From NCBI RefSeq assembly GCF_016775475.1, contig NZ_JAEUXJ010000013.1, forward strand, positions 1 to 64,000: a DNA stretch of 64,000 nucleotides, read 5' to 3'. The translations under genes were made by a program, and so were the position numbers. Below are positions 8,647-16,588 of this stretch, piece by piece. This stretch comes from Belnapia mucosa. GTDB lineage: Bacteria; Pseudomonadota; Alphaproteobacteria; Acetobacterales; Acetobacteraceae. Position 1 is the stretch's first letter; every line of letters starts with the position of its first letter. The notes beneath the pieces are model-generated. The model did not search any database. It was not told the DNA's origin and saw only the letters and a list, made by a program, of their open reading frames with translations.

Positions 8647-8700
8647 TGGCCGCGCATTCGGGGATATGCAAAACTTTGGCCGCGCAATCGGGACGATGCA
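8647..8700. repeat. pair of imperfect 24-bp direct repeats
   Basis: Two near-identical copies, 8647-8670 and 8677-8700, 30 bases apart, each beginning TGGCCGCGCA and ending ATGCA. They lie in the 192-bp gap between the acetyltransferase and the convergent DUF1127 gene. Either tandem operator sites or a recent slippage duplication. Nothing else was recognised in this gap. Confidence 0.5.
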
Positions 8701-8832
8701 GCGGTGACGACGGTCCACCAACCTGCACCCAGCCTGGGGATCGGCGAGGCGCGGCGTCGCGCCGTCCCTGACGCGACGCCGGCGCGGATGGTCGGCCTCG
8801 CCAGGGCCGTGTCGCCGCCGGCCGAGCCGACC

Positions 8833-9078
8833 TCATGCACACCATAGCGGCTTCCGCAGCAACGCCTGAACTTCGGACGGACCGAGGCCGACATCGCGCT
8901 GCATCCGTCCATCGAGCGCGTCGAGTTCGCGCCGTTCCACCGCACGCCGGTGCGCCAGGCGCACGGCGCGTTGCGCCGCGCCCGTACCCTGCCGCAACGC
9001 GATCCAGGCCATGTGCGCAAGATGGCGCAGGTCCTGGCCGCAGATCATGGTCTGGATGGCCGATTGCAACATTATCAT
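8833..9078 (-). CDS. DUF1127 small protein
   Basis: 81 residues; ATG 9078 is preceded by GAGGA. The C-terminal half is a DUF1127 domain: ERRELDALDGRMQRDVGLGP followed by SEVQALLRKPLW, matching the usual LDxLDDRxLxDIGLxRxEI pattern. The N-terminal half (IWALRQ-like helix) is variable. It is transcribed divergently from the BTAD-REC-hydrolase gene, with about 115 bp between the two starts, so both may share a regulatory region. Confidence 0.8.
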   Translation of the reverse strand: MIMLQSAIQTMICGQDLRHLAHMAWIALRQGTGAAQRAVRLAHRRAVERRELDALDGRMQRDVGLGPSEVQALLRKPLWCA

Positions 9079-9193
9079 GGTCCTCGATGCCTCGGCGGGC
9101 CGGAGCGCCGCGCCGCGTCAAGCCTCGTCGGACGGCGTGGCATTCGGCATGGGCATGGGCGTGGAATCGGCCGCGAACTGCGCGGGGGCGGCC

Positions 9194-11263
9194 ATGCTGA
9201 CCATTCGCATGCTCGGCGCCCTGGCGGTGCTGCGCGACGGCGTGGAGCAGCCGCTGCCGCCCTCGAAGAAGACCCGTGCGCTGCTCGGCTATCTCGTCGC
9301 GACGGGGCGGCCGCAGCGGCGGGAACGGCTGTGCACCCTGCTCTGGGATGTTCCTGACGACCCGCGCGGCGCCCTGCGCTGGAGCCTGAGCAAGCTGCGC
9401 GGCCTCGTCGACGAACCGAATGGCCCGGCGCGAATCCTCGCCGAGCGCGACACCGTCGGCTATGCGCCCGAGGGGGCGCAGAGTGACCTTTTCGTGCTGC
9501 GCCAAGTCTGCGCACAGCCGCTCGCTAGGGCCGCGACTGGGACGCTGACCAACATCGCGGCGAGCATCGGCGGCGAGTTCCTGGCGGGCCTCGACCTGCC
9601 GGCGCAGCCGGACTTCCAGGCCTGGTGCCTGGCCGAGCGCGAGGATACCCGCCGGCAGCACGCGGCGGTGCTGGAGGAGCTGGTTAACCGCTTTTCGGCC
9701 GCGGCGCCGGAGGAGGCGGTGGGGCATGCCCGCCGCTGGGTGGAGCTGGATGGCTTCGAGGCGAAGTCACGCGCCGCGCTGGTCGGATTGCTGGTGCGGC
9801 TCGGCCGGCGCGCGGAGGCCGAGCAGCATTGCGAGACGGGCCTGAGGCTGCTGCAGGAAGGGGGCATGCCGCCCGGCCCCCTGATGGCCGCGGCGCGGGA
9901 GCTCCGTCGCCGGCCTTCGCCCGCAGCACCGGTCCAGGCCGTCGCCGGACCGGCGCCGACGGGTACCGCTGCGCCGGCCGGAGGTGCCAGGCGCCTGATC
10001 ATCGTCGACGATGAACCCGAGATCGGCTGGATGGTGGCGGAGTATCTCGGCCGGCACGGCTTCGCGGTACGCACCGCGACCAACGGGCGGGCACTGCGGC
10101 AATTGCTGGCCGAGGAGCCGGCCGATCTGGTGATCCTCGACGTGAACATGCCAGGGGAGGACGGCTTCGCCGTCGCGCGCAGCCTCGGCGTCGGCGCGGA
10201 TGGCCCGCGCATCCTGTTCCTCACCGCGGCCATCGACGTCGTCGACCGCGTGGTCGGGCTGGAACTCGGGGCCGAGGACTACATCACGAAGCCGTTCGAC
10301 CTGCGCGAATTGCGCGCGCGGGTCCGCAACGTGCTGCGCCGGGTGGAGGAGGCGGCCGGCGAATCCAAGTCGAGCCCGGCGCCGCACGAACCCGAGGTGG
10401 AGCCGACGCCGGTGCTCCGGCAGGAGATCCGCTTTTGCCTCGCCGCGGATCGCGTGCGGATCGCCTATGCGACCAGCGGCGAGGGACCGCCGCTCCTCAA
10501 GCCGTCGAACTGGCTGACGCATCTCGAATTCGACTGGGAAAGCCCGGTCTGGCGCCACTGGATGCGCGAGTTGTCGCGTGGCCGGCGTCTGATCCGCTAC
10601 GATGCTCGCGGTAACGGCCTGTCCGACTGGCAGGTCGAGGACCTCTCGCTGACCGCCTCCAGGCGCGACATGGAGGCGGTGGTCGAGGCCGCAGGCCTCG
10701 AGCGCTTCGCGGTGCTCGGCATCTCGCAGGGATGCGCCACCGCTATCGCCTACGCCGCGGAACATCCCGGGCGCGTCAGCCACCTGGTGCTCTATGGCGG
10801 CTATGCCCGGGGCTGGGCACAGCGCGACAACCCCGCCGAACTGGCGACCCGGCAAGCGCTGGTCACCCTGATGCGGCATGGCTGGGGTGCCGACAACCCG
10901 GCCTTCCGCCAGTCCTTCACCAGCCTCTTCATCCCCGACGGCACCCAGGAGCAGGCGCGCTGGTTCAACGAGTTGCAGCGGATGACGACGTCGCCGGAGA
11001 ATGCGGTCCGGCTCCAGGAGGTGTTCGGATCCGTGCAGGTCGAGGCGCTGCTGCCGCAGGTCCGCGTTCCTACCCTCGTGCTCCATTGCACAGGCGACGA
11101 GGTCGTGCCCTTCGAGGAAGGATGCCGCCTCGCCATGGGCATCCGGAACGCGCGCTTCGTGCCGCTCGAGGGACGAAACCACATCCTGCTTGAGGACGAG
11201 CCGGCCTGGACCCGCTTCCTGGCCGAGATGCACGCCTTCCTCGATGGAGCCGACGGCGCCTAG
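9194..11263 (+). CDS. BTAD/SARP-type regulator fused to a receiver domain and an alpha/beta hydrolase
   Basis: 689 residues with three modules. (1) About 1-245: a SARP-like winged helix (MLTIRMLGALAVLRDGVEQP, then KKTRALLGYLVATGRPQRRE) and a bacterial transcriptional activation (BTAD) TPR region. (2) About 266-388: a receiver domain with IIVDDEPEIG, phospho-acceptor Asp316 in LDVNMPGEDG, switch Thr in LFLTAAID and Lys366 in YITKPFDLRELRARVRNVL, the OmpR-type end. (3) About 410-689: an alpha/beta hydrolase with a complete candidate triad, Ser511 (GISQGCA), Asp635 (TGDEVVPF) and His663 (GRNHILLED). The hydrolase resembles those fused to LuxR or adenylate-cyclase domains. Expected to be a cytosolic transcription factor gated by phosphorylation and perhaps by a small ester. 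ATG 9194 starts the first strand; the frame is open further up (to 9011) but that part overlaps the divergent DUF1127 gene. No cognate kinase is adjacent. Confidence 0.88.
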   Translation: MLTIRMLGALAVLRDGVEQPLPPSKKTRALLGYLVATGRPQRRERLCTLLWDVPDDPRGALRWSLSKLRGLVDEPNGPARILAERDTVGYAPEGAQSDLFVLRQVCAQPLARAATGTLTNIAASIGGEFLAGLDLPAQPDFQAWCLAEREDTRRQHAAVLEELVNRFSAAAPEEAVGHARRWVELDGFEAKSRAALVGLLVRLGRRAEAEQHCETGLRLLQEGGMPPGPLMAAARELRRRPSPAAPVQAVAGPAPTGTAAPAGGARRLIIVDDEPEIGWMVAEYLGRHGFAVRTATNGRALRQLLAEEPADLVILDVNMPGEDGFAVARSLGVGADGPRILFLTAAIDVVDRVVGLELGAEDYITKPFDLRELRARVRNVLRRVEEAAGESKSSPAPHEPEVEPTPVLRQEIRFCLAADRVRIAYATSGEGPPLLKPSNWLTHLEFDWESPVWRHWMRELSRGRRLIRYDARGNGLSDWQVEDLSLTASRRDMEAVVEAAGLERFAVLGISQGCATAIAYAAEHPGRVSHLVLYGGYARGWAQRDNPAELATRQALVTLMRHGWGADNPAFRQSFTSLFIPDGTQEQARWFNELQRMTTSPENAVRLQEVFGSVQVEALLPQVRVPTLVLHCTGDEVVPFEEGCRLAMGIRNARFVPLEGRNHILLEDEPAWTRFLAEMHAFLDGADGA

Positions 11264-11954
11264 ACCTGTGCGAGAAGTCGCCCGTGGCGCATATGAGCGC
11301 CTGCAGTGGAAGCCGGCTCCCATGCGGCTCATGGCTATAGCTGCTCGTCCCGAAGGTGCTGCTCATACCTGCTGGTCCAACATCCGATGTTGCTGGGCGA
11401 GCGGACGCTGCAGGTCAGCATTCGGGATCGTCGGCTGTGCGCCCATGTCGGCTGTTCAGCGCGTGCTCATGGCCACTCAGAAGCGGACAAGACGGCGGAG
11501 GACTGCCTCAACCGATGCAGGCGTAGGATAGAGTTCAAAATCACTCATACCGAATCCTGCTGATCAGAATCCGTACAGCAAAGCGGTTCCGCAGAGGCCA
11601 AGGCGGGTTGCGGCGGGGCGCCCCCCCGCCGCTGATAGGTTGGGATCAATGGGACTCGGTATAAGCGCACACGAACCACATCGTACTGTACCGAGCACCA
11701 GTGCCTGGCATGGAGATCACGCTCGATCGTACCACCGTCCACATCGCCGCCGCGGTGCATTGCACACCCGACTTACGGAACGCCCCATGCCTCCGGCCGC
11801 CTTGATCATCCAATCGGGCCGCCAATAAAGAACATGAGGACCACCGCTGCTGGCCAGCCGGTGTCGACAAAAAACTCCGATAGTGGTCAGTCCAGTTTCC
11901 CGGCTGCTGAGAGTGCCACTGGAACCGCCATCAGGTCCTCGCCAAATACCAGCT
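11264..11954. other. non-coding or decayed DNA
   Basis: About 690 bases with no supportable gene. Short frames exist but none has a ribosome site plus a recognisable protein. The segment 11318-11402 resembles 27500-27580 (listed separately). Reduced coding signal, a C run (about 11622-11628) and the flanking pseudogenes suggest an eroded insertion or deletion scar. Confidence 0.55.
11318..11402. repeat. diverged repeat, copy 1 (partner 27500-27580)
   Basis: Shares the order of motifs GGCTCATGGCTA, a CCGAAG-GCTGCT block, ATAC and ATGTTG-TGGG-GAGCG with 27500-27580, in the same orientation. The two copies are clearly diverged, with small indels. Both lie directly after an intact gene and directly before decayed DNA. 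Could be ends of related insertion sequences. Confidence 0.4.
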
Positions 11955-12791
11955 CACCGTCGAACCACGCGCAGCATCGTCCCGACCCCGGCCGGTGACG
12001 TCATGCTTCGGCACGCCCGGTTGATGCTGGGTCAGCTCGACCTGGTGGACCGGCAGGTCGAGGCGGTAGAGCGGGGGTTGGTCGGCGTGAGGCGCCTCGG
12101 CCTGCATCCCTAGGCGCATCCGAAGCTCCTACCGCACCTAGTGCAGCGGCTCGCGGACCGTGCGCCGCAGCTGCGCATCGCGGTGGTGGAGGCCGACACG
12201 GATGCGCTCATCGGGATGCTCTCGGATGGGCGGGTCGACATGGCCGTGGCCCGGATGTCCACCCGCTTCTCGGCCACCCTGCTACGGCAGATCACGCTGC
12301 ATGCCGAACAGGGGATGGTGGTGGCGAGCCCTGGCCATGTGCTGGCCCAGAACGCCGCGCTCACCCTGGGGGATTGCCTGCAAGCCGCATGGGCCCTTCC
12401 GGCCGAAGGAAGTCCGACCCGAATGGCCATCGACACCATGTTCGCCGCGGCTGGCCTGCCGAACCCTGAGCCGCTGCTGGAGATCATGTCGGTCGGCAGC
12501 CTCCTGGCCGCTCTCGATGGTGGCAATCTGCTGACCGTGCTCCCCGAAGTGCTCAGCCGGCGCCTCGCCGCGCACGGGAATGTAGCGCTACTGCCGCTCA
12601 TCGAGCGCTGCGACCTGCCGCCTGTCTCACTCTATCTCCTGAAGGACGGGTTTCAGGACCCTGCCGCGACGCTGCTGGCAGCCGAGCTTCAGGACCTGGT
12701 CCGGATCCTAGGAGGTGCGGGACCCAGTGGACTTGCTCACGTCACCTCTACTTCCCCGGCGAGCGAGCGACTGCCGGACGAAGCCGGCTGA
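11955..12791 (+). pseudogene. LysR-family regulator pseudogene (N-terminus lost, in-frame stop)
   Basis: A single frame from about 11955 to 12791 encodes most of a LysR regulator but is interrupted by TAG at 12111-12113. Before it: TRSIVPTPAGDVMLRHARLM (the end of the HTH region and the linker helix) through RRLGLHP; after it in the same frame: AHPKLLPHLVQRLADRAPQ and the full effector-binding domain (VVEADTDALIGMLSDGRVDM, GLLAALDGGNLLTVLPEVL-like block). The helix-turn-helix itself is missing upstream. Loss of the DNA-binding domain plus the nonsense codon makes it non-functional. A GTG or ATG downstream of the stop could give a 216-residue fragment, but that would be only the ligand domain. 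The closest kind is GbpR/aromatic-type LysR. Confidence 0.8.
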
Positions 12792-12885
12792 GCTGGCACC
12801 GCATCAGCGACGCTCGCGCCGGCCAATGCGCCTTTCCGAATGCATGCTCCCCAGAGCGCCCGGGGGAGCAACAGCCGCATCGCAC

Positions 12886-13092
12886 TCAGCCGAGCGCCAT
12901 GAGGCTCGCATTGCCGCCGGCCGCTGCTGAACGGGTGCTGGTGCTGCGCTCCAGCAGCAACATGTCAAGGCGATAGATGCCCGGCTCGTCGGGCAGGAGC
13001 AGCGGGACGATCGGGCCACGACGCGCCGCCAGCCAGCCGTCTGACTTTCGAGACCGCTTCGACGCGACCGGCGAGGTCGCTGAAAAGCGCCC
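12886..13092 (-). pseudogene. putA 3'-end remnant
   Basis: The reverse strand ends with RGPIVPLLLPDEPGIYRLDM, then LLLERSTSTRSAAAGGNASLMALG and a stop, which is the C-terminus of a PutA proline/P5C dehydrogenase. The intact PutA of this window ends similarly (DGFYRLDMLMAERSVSTNTA, AAGGNASLMSL). Upstream of about 13045 the similarity continues in another frame (ALFSDLAGRVEAVSKV), so there is at least one frameshift. Only about 70 codons of a more than 1,200-codon gene remain. It is not a copy of the local putA 3' end, since the sequences are diverged, and so may derive from a second putA. Confidence 0.75.
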
Positions 13093-13184
13093 CGCCGATT
13101 TTCCGACGTCCACCCAAGCCGGGAGAATCGAATCTGGACCTCGGCGGCTGCGCTTCCTACATGCCCGGCGTCCCGGTCAACAGA

Positions 13185-14138
13185 TCAGGAGTCGTAAGCG
13201 ACGCGGAACCCGGTATGCCCGGCCGATGTGTCGGGAGGGTGCCCGACCCGTGCCGCAATGCGGTAGCGATAGCAGTAGGAGCGGTGACACAGGTACGACC
13301 CTCCCTTCATCACCCGCTCCCTCCCCTCCGATGCTGTCAGGTTGCGGGTTTTCGCCGTGCGGGAGAGGGAGCGTATCCGAAAGGTGTCGGCACACCACTC
13401 CCAGACATTGCCGCACATCTGGTACAGCCCGTAGCCATTGGGCATGAAGCCCCCGACAGGTGCCGTGCCGACGAAGCCATCCGCGCCCGTATTGCAGTGC
13501 GGGAAATCGCCCTGCCAGATATTGCAGGGCAGGGTGCCGGTGTCGTCGGGCTCTGCCGTGCCCCAGGGGAATGGCGCGGCTGGCTTGCCGCCGCGGGCGG
13601 CATGCTCCCATTCCGCCTCGGTAGGCAGGCGGCCGCCGGCCCAGGCGGCAAAGGTCGCCGCATCTGACCAGGCGATGTGGATGGCGGGATGGTCCAGGCG
13701 GTCCGCCACGCTGGACCCCGGCCCCTCCGGTGCCGACCAGCAGGCACCATCGACGCGGCGCCACCAAGGCGTCTGCTCCGGCGCAGGTGTGTCGAGGCCC
13801 TGCGGGACGAAGGCATGGAAGACGAAAGACCAGCCGTGGCGTTCCGCCTCGGTACGATAGCCCGTGGCATCGACGAAGGCGGCGAACCGGCCATTGGTCA
13901 CGGCATGGGCATCGAGTCGATACGGGCGAAGCATGACGCGGCGCGCCGGAGCTTCGCCGTCGGCGGGGAAGACCGGCGCATCCGTGCCGATCGTGGCGGG
14001 TCCGCCGGGAATGGGCACGCCCCAGTCGCCTGCCGCGGTCCCCGCCGTGGCCGGGCGGATGTCCGGGGCTCGCGTCACCGCCGTGTCCCGCTGCGGCACG
14101 CAGCACCCCTTGACCGGCATCGCATCGGGACGCGTCAT
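13185..14138 (-). CDS. formylglycine-generating enzyme (sulfatase-modifying factor)
   Basis: 317-residue FGE-sulfatase domain protein that oxidises the active-site Cys of type I sulfatases to formylglycine. Family landmarks: IPGGPATIGTD at the N-terminus, AVTNGRFAAFVDATGYRTEA, GGRLPTEAEWEHAARGG, NGYGLYQMCGNVWEWCADTF and RVMKGGSYLCHRSYCYRYR. The last carries the catalytic pair Cys284 and Cys289 with the expected spacing of five. No signal peptide, so cytoplasmic, where nascent sulfatase is modified. Its ATG overlaps the stop of the LysR gene (ATGA) and the likely client sulfatase is divergently transcribed 1 kb away. Confidence 0.93.
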   Translation of the reverse strand: MTRPDAMPVKGCCVPQRDTAVTRAPDIRPATAGTAAGDWGVPIPGGPATIGTDAPVFPADGEAPARRVMLRPYRLDAHAVTNGRFAAFVDATGYRTEAERHGWSFVFHAFVPQGLDTPAPEQTPWWRRVDGACWSAPEGPGSSVADRLDHPAIHIAWSDAATFAAWAGGRLPTEAEWEHAARGGKPAAPFPWGTAEPDDTGTLPCNIWQGDFPHCNTGADGFVGTAPVGGFMPNGYGLYQMCGNVWEWCADTFRIRSLSRTAKTRNLTASEGRERVMKGGSYLCHRSYCYRYRIAARVGHPPDTSAGHTGFRVAYDS

Positions 14139-15043
14139 GCCCGTACTCCTTCCATATGCCGCGCCACGACTTCCACCTGGCGCATCAGCCGCTCTGCGGT
14201 TGGGCTGAGATAGCCCTTGCCACGCCAGATCAGGCCCACGACGCGGTCGAAGCCCTCTTCGGATTCCTCAAGCGCGAGGCGACGATAGCGCCGGCCCTCC
14301 GCATTGCCGAGCAGGGAGCGCGCGAGCAGCCGGCAGGCGCCGAGCTCAGCGCTGAGGTCGAGCGACAGCGAGATGTCGCGGAGCGCCAGCAATGTCCTGG
14401 GGAGTGCGATACCCCGGTCATAGAATTGCTGGTCGAACCAGGCCCGCGCCTCCGACCCGGTGGGTGGGACCAGCCAAGCCTGTTCGGCAAGCTCGGGCCA
14501 GGACACGCGCGGCTTGCGCGCCAGCGGATGTCCCACTGGCGCTGCGACGAGCAGGGGGTCACGGAACAGCGGCTTCCACCTCAGCTGGCCCGCGCCGCCG
14601 AAGCCCGAACCCGCGACGGCGAAATCGATCTCGCCGTTCAGCAGCAGCGTAGCGAAGGTCACGGGCGTCCCGCCGATGATCTCTACCGTCACGCCCTGCT
14701 GCATCAGAGGCCGGAAGGTCGCCGCCATGAGGGCCTGCGGGATGCCGATGCCCAGGCCGATGCGGACCGCGCCGGCGCGCCCGCCACGCAGGTCTCGCAT
14801 GGCCGCCGAGGCATCCTCCAGCCGGGCATGGATGTCGCGTGCATGGCCGGCGAAGACGCGGCCACCTTCGGTCAGCGCCATGCCGCTGGCGGTGCGCTCG
14901 AACAACCTCGTGCCGAGCGCGCGCTCCAGTCGAGCAATGGACTTGGTCAGGGTCGGCTGGGCGATTCGGAGTTGCTGCGCCGCGGCGCTGAGCGTGCGGC
15001 TATCGGCTACTGCAAGGAAATGCTCGATATCCTGCGTGTTCAC
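14135..15043 (-). CDS. LysR-family transcriptional regulator (sulfatase locus)
   Basis: 302 residues from a GTG at 15043, which has a strong AAGGAGG site. The N-terminal winged HTH is clear: DIEHFLAVADSRTLSAAAQQ, LRIAQPTLTKSIARLERALG and TRLFERTASGMALTEGG. The remainder is the usual effector-binding domain. It is divergent from the sulfatase-Bug operon with about 100 bp between starts and co-transcribed with the FGE gene (4-bp overlap), so it probably controls both units in response to a sulfate ester or its product. A perfect palindrome AGCACGTGCT at 15103-15112 lies in the shared gap. Confidence 0.92.
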   Translation of the reverse strand: MNTQDIEHFLAVADSRTLSAAAQQLRIAQPTLTKSIARLERALGTRLFERTASGMALTEGGRVFAGHARDIHARLEDASAAMRDLRGGRAGAVRIGLGIGIPQALMAATFRPLMQQGVTVEIIGGTPVTFATLLLNGEIDFAVAGSGFGGAGQLRWKPLFRDPLLVAAPVGHPLARKPRVSWPELAEQAWLVPPTGSEARAWFDQQFYDRGIALPRTLLALRDISLSLDLSAELGACRLLARSLLGNAEGRRYRRLALEESEEGFDRVVGLIWRGKGYLSPTAERLMRQVEVVARHMEGVRA

Positions 15044-15145
15044 GGCCCCTCCTTGTCATGCCGGATTGGAATGGGTTCCTCAATTGACGTTATGGCCGGG
15101 GCAGCACGTGCTCCGCTAGCGTCTCGGCATGAGAGGAGCCAGACA

Positions 15146-16588
15146 TTGAAACCAACGAACATGCTGGTCATCATGTCGGATGAGCACAACCCGCGCGTGC
15201 TCGGCGCAAGCGGCCATCCGATCATCCGCACGCCGAATCTCGATGCGCTGGCGGCCCGGGGGACGCGCTTCAGCGACGCGGCCTGCAACTCGCCGATCTG
15301 CGTCCCTTCCCGCGCCAGCTTCGCCACCGGCCGCTATGTCCATCAGATCCGCTTCTGGGACAATGCCATGCCCTATGACGGCTCCGTGCCGAGCTGGGGT
15401 CACCGGCTGCAACAGGCCGGGCATGCCGTGACCTCGATCGGCAAGCTGCACTTCCGCAGCGCCGAGGACGACAACGGCTTTGACGAGGAAATCCTGCCGA
15501 TGCATGTGATCGGCGGCGTCGGCATGTTGCCACACCTGCTGCGGAAGGAGGTCCGTCCGAGCAAGGCGACGCTGAAGCTGGCGGCGGAGGCCGGCCCTGG
15601 CCAGTCCTCATACCAGGACTACGACGAGAAGATCACCGATGCGGCGGTCGAATGGATCAAAGCCCGTGCCGGGCAGCGTGGCGGCAAGCCATGGACCCTT
15701 TTCGTCTCGCTGGTCTGCCCACATTTCCCACTGATCTCGCGGCCCGAATTCTACAACCTCTACCCTGAAGACCAAGTGCCGCTGCCCATGCTTTATGGCG
15801 CGGACGAGCGGCCCAGTCACCCGTTCATCGATGCCATGCGGATCGTGCAGTGCTACGATGAGGGTTTCGACAGCGAGACCAAGATCCGCCGTGCCATTGC
15901 CGCGTATTTCGGCATGGTCAGCTTCCTCGACCACAATATCGGCCGGCTGATGCGCGCGCTGGAGGAGGCCGGGCTGATGGACAGCACGCGCGTCCTCTAC
16001 ACCTCCGACCACGGCGACAATCTCGGCTGCCGCGGGCTCTGGGGGAAGTCGAACATGTACCAGGATTCGGTGGCGGTGCCGCTGATCATGGCCGGGCCCG
16101 ACATCCCGGCCGGCCATGTCTGCCACGAACCCGTGACGCTGGTGGATGCCTTCCCGACCATCCTGCATGCCGTCGGCGCGCCGCAGCACCCGGACGATGC
16201 CGACCTGCCGGGCAGTTCGCTCTTCGACGTCATGCGCGGGCTGACCCATCCGCGCGACGTGCTGAGCGAATACCATGCCGTGGGGTCAGTGACCGGCGCC
16301 TTCATGCTGCGGCGCGGGTCGCTGAAGTTCATCCACTACGCCGGCATGGAGCCGCAGCTTTTTGATCTCCGCACTGATCCATGGGAAACCCGCAACTTGG
16401 CCGCGGATCCGGACTGGGCCGGGCCGCGCCGCGACTGCGAGGCCGCGCTGCGCGCGATTTGCGACCCCGACGTGATGGACGCGCTGGCCTTCGCCGACCA
16501 GGCAGCACGCATCGAGGCGGTCGGCGGGCGTGAGGCGATCTTCGCCCAGGCTATGCACGGCTATACGCCGGCGCCAACGGCGGCATGA
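15146..16588 (+). CDS. type I (formylglycine-dependent) sulfatase
   Basis: 480-residue alkaline-phosphatase-superfamily sulfatase. Metal and substrate residues are seen in MLVIMSDEHNPRVLGASGHP, and the maturation motif is CVPSRASFATGR, with Cys52 (C-x-P-S-R) as the residue converted to formylglycine. Later landmarks: TSDHGDNLGCRGLWGKSNMY and the closing block FDLRTDPWETRNLAADPDW. No signal peptide is seen, so it acts in the cytoplasm on an imported sulfate ester; the overall look is choline-sulfatase/AslA-like. The start is TTG 15146, set seven bases after GAGAGGAG; ATG 15161 would be too far from it. Its stop overlaps the Bug receptor ATG (ATGA). Confidence 0.9.
   Translation: MKPTNMLVIMSDEHNPRVLGASGHPIIRTPNLDALAARGTRFSDAACNSPICVPSRASFATGRYVHQIRFWDNAMPYDGSVPSWGHRLQQAGHAVTSIGKLHFRSAEDDNGFDEEILPMHVIGGVGMLPHLLRKEVRPSKATLKLAAEAGPGQSSYQDYDEKITDAAVEWIKARAGQRGGKPWTLFVSLVCPHFPLISRPEFYNLYPEDQVPLPMLYGADERPSHPFIDAMRIVQCYDEGFDSETKIRRAIAAYFGMVSFLDHNIGRLMRALEEAGLMDSTRVLYTSDHGDNLGCRGLWGKSNMYQDSVAVPLIMAGPDIPAGHVCHEPVTLVDAFPTILHAVGAPQHPDDADLPGSSLFDVMRGLTHPRDVLSEYHAVGSVTGAFMLRRGSLKFIHYAGMEPQLFDLRTDPWETRNLAADPDWAGPRRDCEAALRAICDPDVMDALAFADQAARIEAVGGREAIFAQAMHGYTPAPTAA

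Noticed and set aside
13033..13184. Sequence with GGGAGAATCGAATCTGG considered as a tRNA 3' part
   Set aside because: No matching acceptor, D or anticodon stems could be built around it; most of the neighbourhood is putA debris.
15103..15112. AGCACGTGCT palindrome as the LysR operator of the sulfatase locus
   Set aside because: It lacks a T-N11-A core, so it is mentioned with the regulator but not listed as an operator.
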